42,293 nucleotides of DNA, taken from NCBI RefSeq assembly GCF_014192015.1, contig NZ_JACHXJ010000014.1:1-42293 (forward strand). Direction: 5' to 3'. The translations under genes were made by a program, and so were the position numbers. The number at the start of each line of letters is the position of its first letter. The stretch's first letter is position 1. Source of the DNA: Paenibacillus rhizosphaerae (GTDB lineage: Bacteria > Bacillota > Bacilli > Paenibacillales > Paenibacillaceae). The notes under the pieces were generated by a model. It had not been told where the DNA came from. It searched no databases and saw nothing but the letters and a program-made list of their open reading frames with translations. Positions 1 through 8,957 of the stretch are shown here, piece by piece.

Positions 1-1302
1 GGAACAGCCTTCCGTCTTAAGTGTGCAAACGAATGGCCGTTTTGAACTGTCGTCTTCATCGTTATAAATTAGTGAAATTTTTCGGACGATATATAGAGTA
101 TAGAATACCATTTTGATCCGCGTTTACCCTTCATTGACTGCGCCAAAGAGTCAGGCATATGATAAAGCTGAGCAAAACGGAAACAGGCTAATTTTTCAAA
201 AAGAATGTTTATAAAACAAGCTAATTATAATGCTAGGTATTCAAAAACAGAATGGAATCGAGCAGTTCCAGATGAAAGAGAATATAAGGAGGCCAAACGT
301 GATGCAGATTCGTTATAATTGGATCAACATCTAATTGAACGAATTTCGATTAGCTCATTATTATTCTTCATTGTAATACCTTGACTTAACTAAAACGGAA
401 AACTGCCAAATATAAAAAAATAGAATTTTCATACACAGTAATTCATTTTGCTATAGTAATTGATTTATTCCTGTCAAAAAGTATTCTTCCATGAGGATGG
501 TGTTGGTAATGGCAAAAAAACGATGTTAGAGTTATGTAGATCCTCTCGTAGTGCGTCTAATGATCTATCTCATCTTTAGTCACTATTCACCAACTCCCTT
601 CATCATTTGGGCAGGGAGAATTAATACATTTGCATTATGGAACTAATTATACTAGGTTTTCTGAGTAATAGAGAATTGAACGCCCAATGGTATTAGACAT
701 TTCCTTCCTCCAAGAAAAATGGCCCCTCGGTTGAGGAGCTACTGTCTATTTAAATTATTCCCTGTAAGTAAAGCCACACTCTCCACTGCACCGTCCATGG
801 GAAGCGACCCTAAAGTTTTCCTTTCTGATAATAATGCCATGAACCCGTAAGAGATAAATAGCAAAGGATTTTCGAATTCAAGCATCGCTTTTCACATCAT
901 TTTCACATCAAAATAAAACTTATTGGATTCTCCATTGACTTTTAGATCATATTGTTCAACGGAGGAAGATGGAAGGGAAGCATTTTATGTTACTCCTGTG
1001 AGTTTGAGAATGGATCACGTAAGAAGTGGAGGTTGCTTGGGGGACCTATTGATTGATCGTTGTAGGAGATGATGCTATATTGAAAACACAGGACGTCTTA
1101 GTTTCAATTCAGAGAGTGATATAAGGATAAGGAAAGTTCCGTTTCTGTTGATGATGGACAAAAGATGTGAAGAAGTATGTGTAACCTGCCGGCACAAGCG
1201 AGCAGGTTTTTTTATTTAATTAGCATAAATACTTAAAACTTCATGCGTCATATTTATCGCCAATTTTTACAACGCAATCTGTAAATTCAACGATTTTTAC
1301 TA
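1..1302. other. Gene-poor leader region, no recognisable gene
   Basis: I find no open frame here that resembles a known protein family on either strand. The DNA is AT-rich and full of stops, as in decayed intergenic sequence. A short minus-strand open stretch around 740-840 could be a gene remnant, but I cannot name it. The only clear structure is the terminator-like hairpin near 1183-1214. Confidence 0.5.
1183..1214 (+). terminator. Rho-independent terminator-like hairpin
   Basis: AACCTGC and GCAGGTT form a 7-bp stem followed by a run of seven T. It would end + strand transcription coming from the gene-poor region upstream, but no gene is recognised there. It also insulates the sigma factor operon. 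Confidence 0.6.
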
Positions 1303-1419
1303 TTGCCAATATCCTTTCTTTGGCTCCGGTGCCTTTATCATCACGTAACTAAAAATTTTATTTACTTTGTCACAAAAGACCCTCTTTTTCAGTTATACAT
1401 TTTAGAAAGGAGGTTGCTC

Positions 1420-1980
1420 ATGGGTTCATCGAGTGTTGATAATACAGAACTAATATTTATATTGGAGAAGGTGAAGTCAGGAGATGTCCAATCTTATACT
1501 CACGTAATACGTCTCTTCCAAAAACAAATTTTTCTCTATTGTTACTATCTACTTAAAAATCGTGAAGAGGCGGAAGATGCTACTCAGGAAATCTTTATAA
1601 AAGGTTTAGAAAATATTAATCGCTTTTCTTATAATGCATCCTTTTCTGCTTGGCTTTATAAGATAGCGCACAATCATTGCACCGATCTAATTAAGATCAG
1701 AAGCAAGCATAACAATGTCATAAAACAATATCAAAGGCAGGAACCTAACCAAACAGACTATACAGACATCATACATGATTTGTTAGAAAATCTTACTCTT
1801 GAAGAACGGCAAATTCTTTTGTTACGTTCCCTAGAAGAGTATAGCTACAGCGAAATTTCTTTGATTATGGATCTTAAACCGACTACGGTTCGAAAAAAAT
1901 ACGAGCGAATTCGAAAAAAACTAATGCAGCAAAAAGAATTGGAAGGAGCAAAGTTATATGAGCAATCATTCGGAAGATAA
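1420..1980 (+). CDS. RNA polymerase sigma-70 family (ECF-type) sigma factor
   Basis: A 186-residue sigma factor expected to direct core RNA polymerase to alternative promoters. Region 2 is visible around residues 20-75 (the EEAEDATQEIF helix and the aromatic segment FSAWLYKIAHNHC). Region 4 is a C-terminal helix-turn-helix (LTLEERQILLL, then YSEISLIMDLKPTTVRKK). There is no long linker, which is the ECF pattern. I chose the ATG at 1420 because AAAGGAGG lies eight bases upstream; the frame stays open to 1303 but that extension looks non-coding. The 3' end overlaps the next gene by 23 bases, so the two are translationally coupled, and the partner looks like its anti-sigma factor. Such pairs are often autoregulated. 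The signal sensed is unknown. Confidence 0.9.
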   Translation: MGSSSVDNTELIFILEKVKSGDVQSYTHVIRLFQKQIFLYCYYLLKNREEAEDATQEIFIKGLENINRFSYNASFSAWLYKIAHNHCTDLIKIRSKHNNVIKQYQRQEPNQTDYTDIIHDLLENLTLEERQILLLRSLEEYSYSEISLIMDLKPTTVRKKYERIRKKLMQQKELEGAKLYEQSFGR

Positions 1981-3091
1981 AGAAATTATGCACTTAAAAA
2001 GGCTGATAAGAGATACTCCAATTGAAGTTGATTTGGCTGAAAAAACTATAAATCGATATTATTCTGGTACAAATAATAAGAAAAATAAAAGAATACGCCA
2101 GATAAAATTGAGAAATAAGGCCATTGTGACTGCTGCGTCAGTCGTTGCAGTTTTCGCCCTCGCAATAGGAACTGGATTTGTTTCCCCTGTAATGGCTTCA
2201 TCAATTAAACAAATTCCTGGTATTAATACAATTTTTCAAATCGCCGGGGATTTGGGGCTGAAGACAGCAGATGAAAAAGGACTAGCTGAGACGCTTGACG
2301 CCTCAGATTCTCATAATAACTTGACACTAAAGGTTCCTGTTGTAGTGTTTGACGGTACGCGAGTGTCTATCGGAATAGAGCGTGAGACTTTGGAACAAAA
2401 ATACTTAAGGAGTAATTTTCAAGAAATGATTAGTGATATTGGTTTGTCAATTAACGGAGAACCAATTAGTTCATATGCGCCCGTTAACACAAGCAACTCG
2501 ATTGATCCATATACTATTCCTGGCAAAGATAACAATAGTGCAATCATTCAATTCTCGGATCGATTTAACCAAGGAGGCGAGGAATTCCCTGAAAAATTCA
2601 ATTTGACATTAAACATTAAAGTACCTGGTATCGAGGAACCATATAAAATTGATCTTCCAGTTGTGGAGAATACAAACGATAATCTTGTTCTTAATCCTTC
2701 AATAAGCAGAAAATCCGGGGATATTAACTTAAAATTGGAAAAGGTTGAATTTACACCCATAACCACCGCTATTACTACACGTATTGAAATACCGGAAAAT
2801 CTTAAGATAGCAACATCTCTTCCACTTTTGGGTTACGACATATTAGACGAAAAGGGAAACAAATTAAAGTTAGTAAATGGAAATGGATGGAATCCTACTG
2901 GCGGTAATTACTTGATCTATGATTCCAGATTCGAACCATTTAACTCAATCCCACGATCGATAACCATTAAGACATTTAAATATCTGTATAAAGATAAAAA
3001 TCGAACTCAACTTGATTTAAACTCTAATGGAACTCCAAAAATTGAATATATTCCTGATTTAGAGATCACTTTACCAATAGCATCGAAATAA
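1958..3091 (+). CDS. DUF4179-type membrane anti-sigma factor
   Basis: A 377-residue single-pass membrane protein. Residues 1-50 are a charged cytoplasmic segment that would hold the sigma factor. Residues about 55-77 form one transmembrane helix. The rest is an extracytoplasmic beta-rich domain of the DUF4179 type, found in Bacillus/Paenibacillus proteins encoded directly after ECF-like sigma genes. It starts inside the sigma gene (23-base overlap) with GGAAGGAGC upstream of the ATG. Inferred role: it binds the sigma factor at the membrane until an envelope signal releases it. No protease-cleavage motif could be read. A strong terminator follows the stop within two bases. Confidence 0.8.
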   Translation: MSNHSEDKEIMHLKRLIRDTPIEVDLAEKTINRYYSGTNNKKNKRIRQIKLRNKAIVTAASVVAVFALAIGTGFVSPVMASSIKQIPGINTIFQIAGDLGLKTADEKGLAETLDASDSHNNLTLKVPVVVFDGTRVSIGIERETLEQKYLRSNFQEMISDIGLSINGEPISSYAPVNTSNSIDPYTIPGKDNNSAIIQFSDRFNQGGEEFPEKFNLTLNIKVPGIEEPYKIDLPVVENTNDNLVLNPSISRKSGDINLKLEKVEFTPITTAITTRIEIPENLKIATSLPLLGYDILDEKGNKLKLVNGNGWNPTGGNYLIYDSRFEPFNSIPRSITIKTFKYLYKDKNRTQLDLNSNGTPKIEYIPDLEITLPIASK

Positions 3092-3092
3092 T

Positions 3093-3135
3093 AAAAGGAA
3101 AGAGAGTGAATTATTAATTCACTCTCTTTCCTTTT
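3093..3135 (+). terminator. Strong terminator of the sigma/anti-sigma operon
   Basis: Twenty-base arms (AAAAGGAAAGAGAGTGAATT and its complement) pair perfectly around a 3-base loop. The left arm starts with A and the right ends in TTTT, so the hairpin could terminate in both directions. It begins one base after the anti-sigma stop codon. Confidence 0.9.
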
Positions 3136-3287
3136 ATTCTATGTAGCTAACTTATAGCCACTAGGTCTTATCTTTGAACTATAAAAGTATACACTCCCAG
3201 AGCCTGAAACATTCTCGCTCCCCCAGCCGTCTATAAGAATAACAGACTTCATGGCCTATAGATCTTCCTGACGGAAGGGACGATGAG

Positions 3288-4832
3288 ATGAAAATGAAAC
3301 AGTTCTATATGTTCACTCTGGCGGTGCTGCTCACCGTCGGAGTTCCCGACTGGTCGGGCGGGACCTCGTGGGAGGCTGAGGCGGCAGCGTCAACAGCCGC
3401 CAATGTGCCGCCTGCCGCCGAAAACGATATTGCGACCGTGCCGGCATCATCGGCCATTCAAGCGGATGCTGTTCAGCGGGTCCAAATGAGTCACGCCGAT
3501 CTGGCGTGGGTGCCGCTGTTCGCCTCGCGCGAAGCAGATCAAAGCGCTATTGCAAAGACGGCTAACTTCGTTAACCGGCTGCTTAAGAACGCAAAGCCGT
3601 CGACGGAGCAGTTGGTCGGAGAGGACGCCTTTTTCACCACTAGTGTCGATGTCATGCTAACCGACGGGACCGATATCTACTTGCAATTCAAGGATTCGAA
3701 GCACGTTCTCATCCATATCGGCGAAGATAATTATATCGCCCAGGATGCCACAGCCCTCAAAGAGTTTTACGAATTGCTGGCGGTATCCCCGCAGACCGAT
3801 GTAAGCACGCTCAAGCCGACCATTGGACAGACGGTTCGTATTAAGGGCAGTGACGCGAGTAACTATGAAGGAACGGTTCGGATCTTCGTCGAGACTTCCG
3901 GCTCATCCGGCGGCTATATGACAGCTAAGGGCGTGGATTATCCATCCAAAAGAGCACTGCTCGTCCATACCGCGCCTTACTCTGAAGCACGGTACGATTT
4001 TCAATTCACGATGCCGGCCTACGGCGAGGCGATTGACGGTACCTTCAAGCCGATCGCACCTGGCACTTAAGACCTCTACATCGACACCGGCTCGAGAAGA
4101 ACCATACGCAGCGTTATGGTTGCTCCTCCAGCCGTTCCTACGCTGGCCATCAACGGTGTCACGGTGAACGATCCGGCGCTTGCGCCGATCGTCTCGAACG
4201 GCGTCATGCTGCTGCCGATGCGCGCGCTTGCGGAATCGTTCGGCTGGTATGTAAGATGGGACGCCGCGTATAAAGCCGCCTTCGTTTCAACACAGCCGGA
4301 TACGCAGGGAATCAACCCAGGAAAAGGCGCAGCGTTGTCGCTATGGGTGAACGGCAAGAAGCTTACCGGCGCGAACGCCAAACCGGTGATTGTGAAGGGA
4401 CGTGTTTATTTGCCGCTGCGCGCGACGGCGGAAGCGTTCGGTTTCCAGCTGACGTGGACACCAAGCGTTCGCGGCGCGCTGCTCGTATTCAGGCCACAGT
4501 TACTCGATGAAGGCGCGTATGCGGGAGAAGCGAAGAAGTTGGCTGCCGCGAAACTGCTCAACGGCTATGTCAACGCCATGAATGGCCGCGGCGCCGCTGA
4601 GCTCGGCCGGCTGTTCGTGAAGAACGGCACGCCGGCGCTCTCGTTCGAGATCATCGGCCAGCGACTCATTACGGGCGTCCGCTCCGTGACGTTCGAAGAC
4701 CGTCCCGGCGGCGCACTGCTGGCGTATGTGACGTTCAGTTACCTGTTCGATCAGCACGGCAATAAGACGGGCACTTCAGGAATCGTGTTCATGCAGGAAA
4801 ATGGCGAGTGGAAAATCTCGGACGTCGACTGA
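3288..4832 (+). pseudogene. Secreted stalk-domain (copper amine oxidase N-terminal domain) protein, interrupted by one in-frame stop
   Basis: Two open frames, 3288-4070 and 4116-4832, lie in the same reading frame and are separated only by a TAA at 4068-4070. The bases between them are open and read on sensibly (DLYIDTGSRR), so the original product was about 514 residues. It has a signal peptide (residues 1-33, ending near EAEAAA), an Ala-rich linker, a middle domain of unknown type and a C-terminal stalk domain (LPMRALAESFGW..., LPLRATAEAFGF). A Tyr codon is a natural source of the TAA. It is GC-richer than its neighbours, which suggests separate acquisition. A truncated secreted product or readthrough is possible; pseudogene is the simplest reading. 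The stop codon lies in the left motif of the following cassette-end repeat. Confidence 0.75.
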
Positions 4833-4917
4833 GGGAACAATAGTTCAAAACAACAAACAGCAGCCGGCAAGTAATTGGCTGCTGTTTTTGTTAAGCTAAC
4901 GGGCAGGATAGCGCAAC
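4829..4917 (+). repeat. Cassette-end repeat, copy 1
   Basis: Left motif CTGAGGGAACAATAGTTCAA contains the TGA stop of the preceding gene. The hairpin has arms AAACAGCAGCC (4855-4865) and GGCTGCTGTTT (4877-4887). The right motif, GCTAACGGGCAGGATAG, is at 4895-4911. The T-run after the hairpin means this copy could also act as a terminator. Confidence 0.8.
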
Positions 4918-5028
4918 AATATTAGGCTAGTTTCGTCTAATCAGCTGTGGGGAAACGTGATCTAGATCCAAGAGCATTCGATTAGCGCCAACACCATCAA
5001 TTTGCATGGAATAAAAGGAGGATGAATA

Positions 5029-5823
5029 ATGAATTCACGAGTACTACAGGCGTTTATTTTATGTTTCTCCTTCATTGCTGTCTTCACAGGAACAAACATT
5101 GTACAGGCAGAAGGACAAGGTGGGATTCCGATCCATCTAAAAATCGATAAATATTATATTCTATATACCCAGCCATCCTCTCCTTTTGTTGATGCCAATA
5201 ACCGCTTACTATTGCCGCTTCGAGCCAATCAAGACTTGATGGGTGGAGTTGTTTCATATGAGAGTTCGACAAAAACGGCTACTGTAACCTTACTAAACCA
5301 TACGTTTCAAATAACTATCGCTTCAAGAATTGCAATAGTTGACGGCAAAACGATTACAATGGATACAACACCCGTATTAAAAGGCGGCGCTATGTTTTTG
5401 CCGATTCGATTATTTCTGGATTATACAGATGTAAAATATGATTGGGATAGTAAACTGCAATTGCTTCATATCACGGATGAACGAGTGGTGAAAGGGGAGC
5501 CATTTACATATTTTGAAGACAATGATGTTACATCCGGTCATGATGATGGTGTGTTTCACTTAAGTTCCTTTGTAATGACTCCCCATTCTTTGTCTATTAC
5601 AGCTCATAACATATCAGGCTTAGATATTCCAAAAGGAAAATCAGATATTCATCCATTGGTCACCTTTAAAAACAATGGTGGATTTTCTACCGACGCCTAT
5701 AGCAGACCGTTTTATCCGGATCTGCCTGAGGTAAAGAAAGGTGCTTCACTTACTGTCACACAACGTTTTGATAATATTCAAAATGCCGCATATATAATTT
5801 CCGTGGGAAGAAGAGAGCCTTAA
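5029..5823 (+). CDS. Secreted stalk-domain (copper amine oxidase N-terminal domain) protein
   Basis: A 264-residue secreted protein. Residues 1-28 are a signal peptide (hydrophobic LQAFILCFSFIAVFTG, cleavage near VQA-EG). Residues about 45-150 are the stalk domain, with the paired signatures LLLPLRANQDLMGG and MFLPIRLFLDYT around a short beta repeat (TATVTLL). The C-terminal 100 residues are unassigned. The domain occurs in many surface proteins of Paenibacillaceae; it is non-catalytic here, and a wall or matrix role is inference. The ATG follows AAAAGGAGGATGAATA at good spacing. The gene stands alone between two cassette-end repeats; its stop is about 75 bases before the next one. Confidence 0.85.
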   Translation: MNSRVLQAFILCFSFIAVFTGTNIVQAEGQGGIPIHLKIDKYYILYTQPSSPFVDANNRLLLPLRANQDLMGGVVSYESSTKTATVTLLNHTFQITIASRIAIVDGKTITMDTTPVLKGGAMFLPIRLFLDYTDVKYDWDSKLQLLHITDERVVKGEPFTYFEDNDVTSGHDDGVFHLSSFVMTPHSLSITAHNISGLDIPKGKSDIHPLVTFKNNGGFSTDAYSRPFYPDLPEVKKGASLTVTQRFDNIQNAAYIISVGRREP

Positions 5824-5898
5824 AATTCCGTCAGACGATCCATCATATTTAGAAAATTTACCCTGATAAATTAATATCTCCTTAGAACCGATGATTAA

Positions 5899-5988
5899 AG
5901 CTAACGGGAAACGTTAGTTGAATAAAACTTTATGTTGAGCAGGCTGCTGTAGCCTGCTCATATTGTTAAGTTACAGGGCAGGATAACA
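5899..5988 (+). repeat. Cassette-end repeat, copy 2
   Basis: Left motif GCTAACGGGAAACGTTAGTTG is itself an inverted repeat (CTAAC...GTTAG). The hairpin GAGCAGGCT/AGCCTGCTC is at 5937-5959. The right motif is diverged (TTACAGGGCAGGATAAC, about 5969-5985). Its orientation matches the upstream + strand gene. Confidence 0.8.
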
Positions 5989-6064
5989 CAACCTTTCTGT
6001 TGACGACCTCTTTATTGGGTAGTATTATTTTACCAATTTAGCTTATTTTGTGGGGAGGATACAG

Positions 6065-6860
6065 ATGTCTAATATTCAGGCAATTGTACTGGACTTGGAC
6101 GGAACCTTGCTCGGTAGTGATAAATCAATATCTCCTAGGAATTATCCAGGCTGTCAAAAGATGCTTTGATTCAGGGATTCATATTATTATTGCCACGGCG
6201 CGGCCGCCTAGAGCGGCTAATCAATTTTTGAAAAATTTTCCTTTTGTGAACTACATGGTTTATTACAATGGTGCCTTAGTTACATGCAAATCTAAGCAAA
6301 ATGAACGGCATATTAGTATCCCTATAGAGATTAGCCAACAGATTAATAAATTCATCGAGTTACGAGTACCTCAATCGATAATCTCATACGAGGTTAATGA
6401 TTCATGGTATACGTGTAGGCCAGTTCCCGATTCGCAATACGCTCAATTAGGTATCCGCTCGAATGACCCGAAACCCCAAGTTGTTGATAAAGATTATATA
6501 AGTTCACTTTCCCCGACCAAAATATTGGTTCTAGGTTGCAGCACATGGGGGGATATATGCGAGCAGTTCGGTGACCATGTGAACGTAATAGCAACCGATG
6601 AAGGAGTATTGGTTCAAATCATGCATAAATCAGCCTCAAAGGAAAAAGCCGTGAAATGGGTGTTAAGCGATATCGGAGTGAAATCAGAAAATGTAATGGT
6701 ATTCGGGGATGACTTTAACGATTTAGGCCTATTCCATATGTCCGGATTTCCGGTCGCAATGGAAAACGCGATCATTGAACTGAAGAATTGTGCAGCCCAC
6801 GTAGCCGATTCAAATGATAATGATGGTGTTGCTGTTGCAATTGAGAAATTTATCGTGTAA
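6065..6860 (+). pseudogene. Cof-type HAD hydrolase, frameshifted near its start
   Basis: The natural start is the ATG at 6065 after GGGGAGGATACAG. It encodes SNIQAIVLDLDGTLLGSDKS, which contains HAD motif I (DLDGT with the nucleophile Asp). That frame stops near 6168. From about 6140 the family continues in another frame (AVKRCFDSGIHIIIATARPP, then SKEKAVKWV and the motif IV segment MVFGDDFNDLGLF). A single-base indel around 6137-6150 explains this. A start at 6048 keeps the long frame open but loses the catalytic motif. A functional product would be a phosphatase of sugar-phosphate or cofactor type. A sequencing error is an alternative to a true mutation. Only a weakly recognisable, degenerate end repeat follows (6880-6975). 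Confidence 0.75.
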
Positions 6861-7017
6861 TCCACTTGCTGATAAATGATTCAATTAACGAGGACTAAGG
6901 CTTAATTAATATCTAAGACAAGGTTGCCTACATTAATCAGCAGCTGCCTTATGATATAGAGTAGGCTAAGAGAGTGAATGCATAGTAATTCCTTTTATTG
7001 AACGGAGATGATTATTT

Positions 7018-7665
7018 TTGATCACCATTGTTCTATGGGATTTGGATGGAACTATTCAAGATAGCGAGTCACTTGCTAAGGAAGGGACGCGATATGGATT
7101 TAAAGAGGTGCTTGGTAGGGAGCCAACGGAAGACGAATTCGCTCAGCTTGTCGGACGTCCTGTTCCAGTAGTTTACAAAGAATGGTTTGATGACGTACTA
7201 GCAAAACAGATTCTTGATACGGGAACACACTACTACCAAGAACGGGCAGAACAAATCCCCTGCTACTCAGGTATCCCGGAGTTACTGAAAGAATTGAAGC
7301 AAAGAGGTTATCGAATGGGAGTCGTATCTTCTAAACGACGTTTTCATGTTGTGAATGAATTGAAGTCAAAAGCTTTGGACATCTTGTTTGATGTTATCAT
7401 AGCCCAAGAAGACACCCTACAACATAAACCTCACCCTGATCCCCTATTGCTTGCGGCAAGTCGCCTTAAATGTTCCCCTGAGAATTGTGTATATATAGGA
7501 GACCAACCTTCAGACATAAAAGCAGCTGATGCTGCACAAATGAGGAGTATTGCAGCACTTTGGGGAGAGGGTAAATTTGAACGACTTAAGGCGATTGGCC
7601 CAACAATGTTGGCCTATACTCCGTTGGACATTTTTGATTTCCTATCAACTTCCCGGAAACAATAG
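7018..7665 (+). CDS. HAD-superfamily phosphatase (phosphoglycolate phosphatase-like)
   Basis: A 215-residue HAD hydrolase, expected to dephosphorylate small phosphorylated metabolites in the cytoplasm; the substrate is not predictable. Motif I is WDLDGT at residues 6-11, a helical cap follows (about 15-80), motif II is VVSSK (about 102-106), the motif III Lys lies in QHKPHPDP, and motif IV is GDQPSDIKAA. All catalytic positions are present. The start is TTG after GGAGATGATTATT. The stop codon TAG (7663-7665) is the end of the left motif (CCCGGAAACAATAG) of the next cassette-end repeat, so the last three residues are encoded by the repeat. It is not closely related to the Cof-type HAD pseudogene just upstream. 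Confidence 0.85.
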   Translation: MITIVLWDLDGTIQDSESLAKEGTRYGFKEVLGREPTEDEFAQLVGRPVPVVYKEWFDDVLAKQILDTGTHYYQERAEQIPCYSGIPELLKELKQRGYRMGVVSSKRRFHVVNELKSKALDILFDVIIAQEDTLQHKPHPDPLLLAASRLKCSPENCVYIGDQPSDIKAADAAQMRSIAALWGEGKFERLKAIGPTMLAYTPLDIFDFLSTSRKQ

Positions 7666-7738
7666 CTCAAACATGACAGGACGGCAGCTGGCATTTTGGT
7701 CGGCTACCTTGTTCTCAACTAACGGGCAGGTTAACTTC
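7652..7738 (+). repeat. Cassette-end repeat, copy 3
   Basis: Left motif CCCGGAAACAATAGCTCAA overlaps the end of the HAD gene and supplies its stop. An imperfect hairpin GGCAGC.../...GGCTACC occupies 7683-7708. The right motif is ACTAACGGGCAGGTTAAC at about 7718-7735. Confidence 0.75.
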
Positions 7739-7881
7739 ATATAATCATCCGATTATTAATGAAATTCAACGAAGCAAACAGAATTTGTTTTTAGAAAATG
7801 CTATAGTTTAGGACATGGGAACGTCAATTTTATTGAAGTATCTATATAACCTCCTAATAACCACTAATTGGAGGATGAATT

Positions 7882-8325
7882 ATGAAATTAAAATTATTTA
7901 TCAAAATTTTTGTTATCACGACAGCTGTTTCATGTTTTTCAATTTCTATTGCTAATGCAGCAACACCTCCTGTTAACGGTTCCGTTATATTAGATGGACA
8001 ACCCCTTAGCTTTGATGCAAAACCGATTGTGATAAATGGAAATACGATGGTGCCATTCCGTCGACTATTTGAAACTTTAAAGATGAATGTTAATTGGGAT
8101 TCCAAAACAAAGAATATTACGGCAACAAAAGATGATTTAACAATTGAAATGGCTCTGGGGAGCTTTAAAGCAACTGTCAATGAAAAGGAATATACTTTAA
8201 CTCAAACTCCGTTTGACTCTCCTGAGGGAACTGTTTATGTGATTCTTAGATTTATAAGTGAAGCTGTAGGGGCAACAGTTAGTTGGGATAATGAAAAGAA
8301 GATAGCAACGATTAATACGAAATAA
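7882..8325 (+). CDS. Small secreted stalk-domain protein
   Basis: A 147-residue protein that is almost only signal peptide plus one stalk domain. Residues 1-26 are a signal peptide (FIKIFVITTAVSCFSISIA, cleavage near ANA-AT). The domain reads VNGSVILDGQPL, then MVPFRRLFETLKMNVNWDSKTK and YVILRFISEAVGATVSWD, a complete copper-amine-oxidase N-terminal repeat pair. No enzyme domain is attached, so it is probably a surface or matrix component; this is inference. The ATG at 7882 follows TTGGAGGATGAATT. The stop lies about 20 bases before the next cassette-end repeat. Confidence 0.85.
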   Translation: MKLKLFIKIFVITTAVSCFSISIANAATPPVNGSVILDGQPLSFDAKPIVINGNTMVPFRRLFETLKMNVNWDSKTKNITATKDDLTIEMALGSFKATVNEKEYTLTQTPFDSPEGTVYVILRFISEAVGATVSWDNEKKIATINTK

Positions 8326-8349
8326 AAACCTATTAAGCGACTTCGTTGA

Positions 8350-8447
8350 GTTAACGGAAAACAATAGTTCAATGCATTCACGGAGGCAGCCGGCCAGAAA
8401 CGATCGGCTGCTTTCGTTCAACTAACGGGAAACGATAGCCGAATTCC
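8350..8447 (+). repeat. Cassette-end repeat, copy 4
   Basis: Left motif GTTAACGGAAAACAATAGTTC, hairpin GGCAGCCGGCC...GATCGGCTGC (about 8385-8411) and right motif ACTAACGGGAAACGATAG (8421-8438). Here the right motif has the GGGAAAC spacer usually seen in the left motif, so the two motifs are interchangeable or have recombined. Confidence 0.8.
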
Positions 8448-8483
8448 AGTGATAATTTAATAAGCGACAAAGGAGGTGCCGAT

Positions 8484-8738
8484 TTGGGGGAAAGACGATG
8501 GGGTATTGTCAAATGGTTCAAAGAAGATAAAGGTTACGGGCGGATTATGTTAGACGGCCAGGACGGTAACCATGTATTTGTTCACTTTAGCGATATACTA
8601 CCAGACCCAATTAGGTTACCAAACGGTTTTCGGTTTCTTAAAGAGGGCCAAAAAGTTGCATTCGAGCTATTTGAATTTCCGAGCATAGCGGATTCCCAGC
8701 GCAGGACAGCTAAGAATGTGAAAATTTTAGAGGATTGA
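8484..8738 (+). CDS. Cold-shock domain protein, divergent
   Basis: An 84-residue single cold-shock domain that should bind single-stranded RNA or DNA. It carries GIVKWFKEDKGYGRI with RNP1 (KGYGRI instead of the common KGFGFI) and RNP2 (VFVHFSDI). An insertion before the second half (PDPIRLPNGFRFL) makes it longer than the usual 66-70 residues. The start is TTG (8484) after AAAGGAGGTGCCGAT, an ideal ribosome binding site; no ATG fits. It lies alone between two cassette-end repeats, unlike the housekeeping csp genes, and may be an accessory regulator. Confidence 0.85.
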   Translation: MGERRWGIVKWFKEDKGYGRIMLDGQDGNHVFVHFSDILPDPIRLPNGFRFLKEGQKVAFELFEFPSIADSQRRTAKNVKILED

Positions 8739-8788
8739 AGGCATCGTGACGTACTTGATGAATGTATGGGTTCTCGGTATTCATCGTT

Positions 8789-8881
8789 ACGCTAACGCGG
8801 AACGATAGTTGAATAAACGAATAGGAAGAAGCTGCCGGTCAGCATCGGCAGCTTCATTACGCTAACGGGCAGGTTAGTTAT
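8789..8881 (+). repeat. Cassette-end repeat, copy 5 (well preserved)
   Basis: Left motif CGCTAACGCGGAACGATAG is followed by TTGAATAAACGAATAGGAA. The hairpin is GAAGCTGCCGGT / ATCGGCAGCTTC (about 8828-8854) with a CAGC loop. The right motif is CGCTAACGGGCAGGTTAG (8860-8877). With copy 6 it is the best template for a model. Confidence 0.85.
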
Positions 8882-8957
8882 AATGGAACTCTCCCCAAAA
8901 CTTGGGATTACATTTGATATAATCATTTAGAGTGTGACTTAATAAGGGAGGTTTAAA

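Noticed and set aside
6880..6975. Cassette-end repeat after the Cof-type HAD pseudogene
   Set aside because: AATTAACGAGGACTAAGG and AGCAGCTGCCTT recall the repeat, but the match is too weak to list as a copy.
8789..8881. Cassette-end repeats as ordinary terminators
   Set aside because: The best copies have no T-run after the hairpin, and the conserved CTAACGGG motifs on both sides are not needed for termination. A few copies (copy 1, copy 4) may still terminate.
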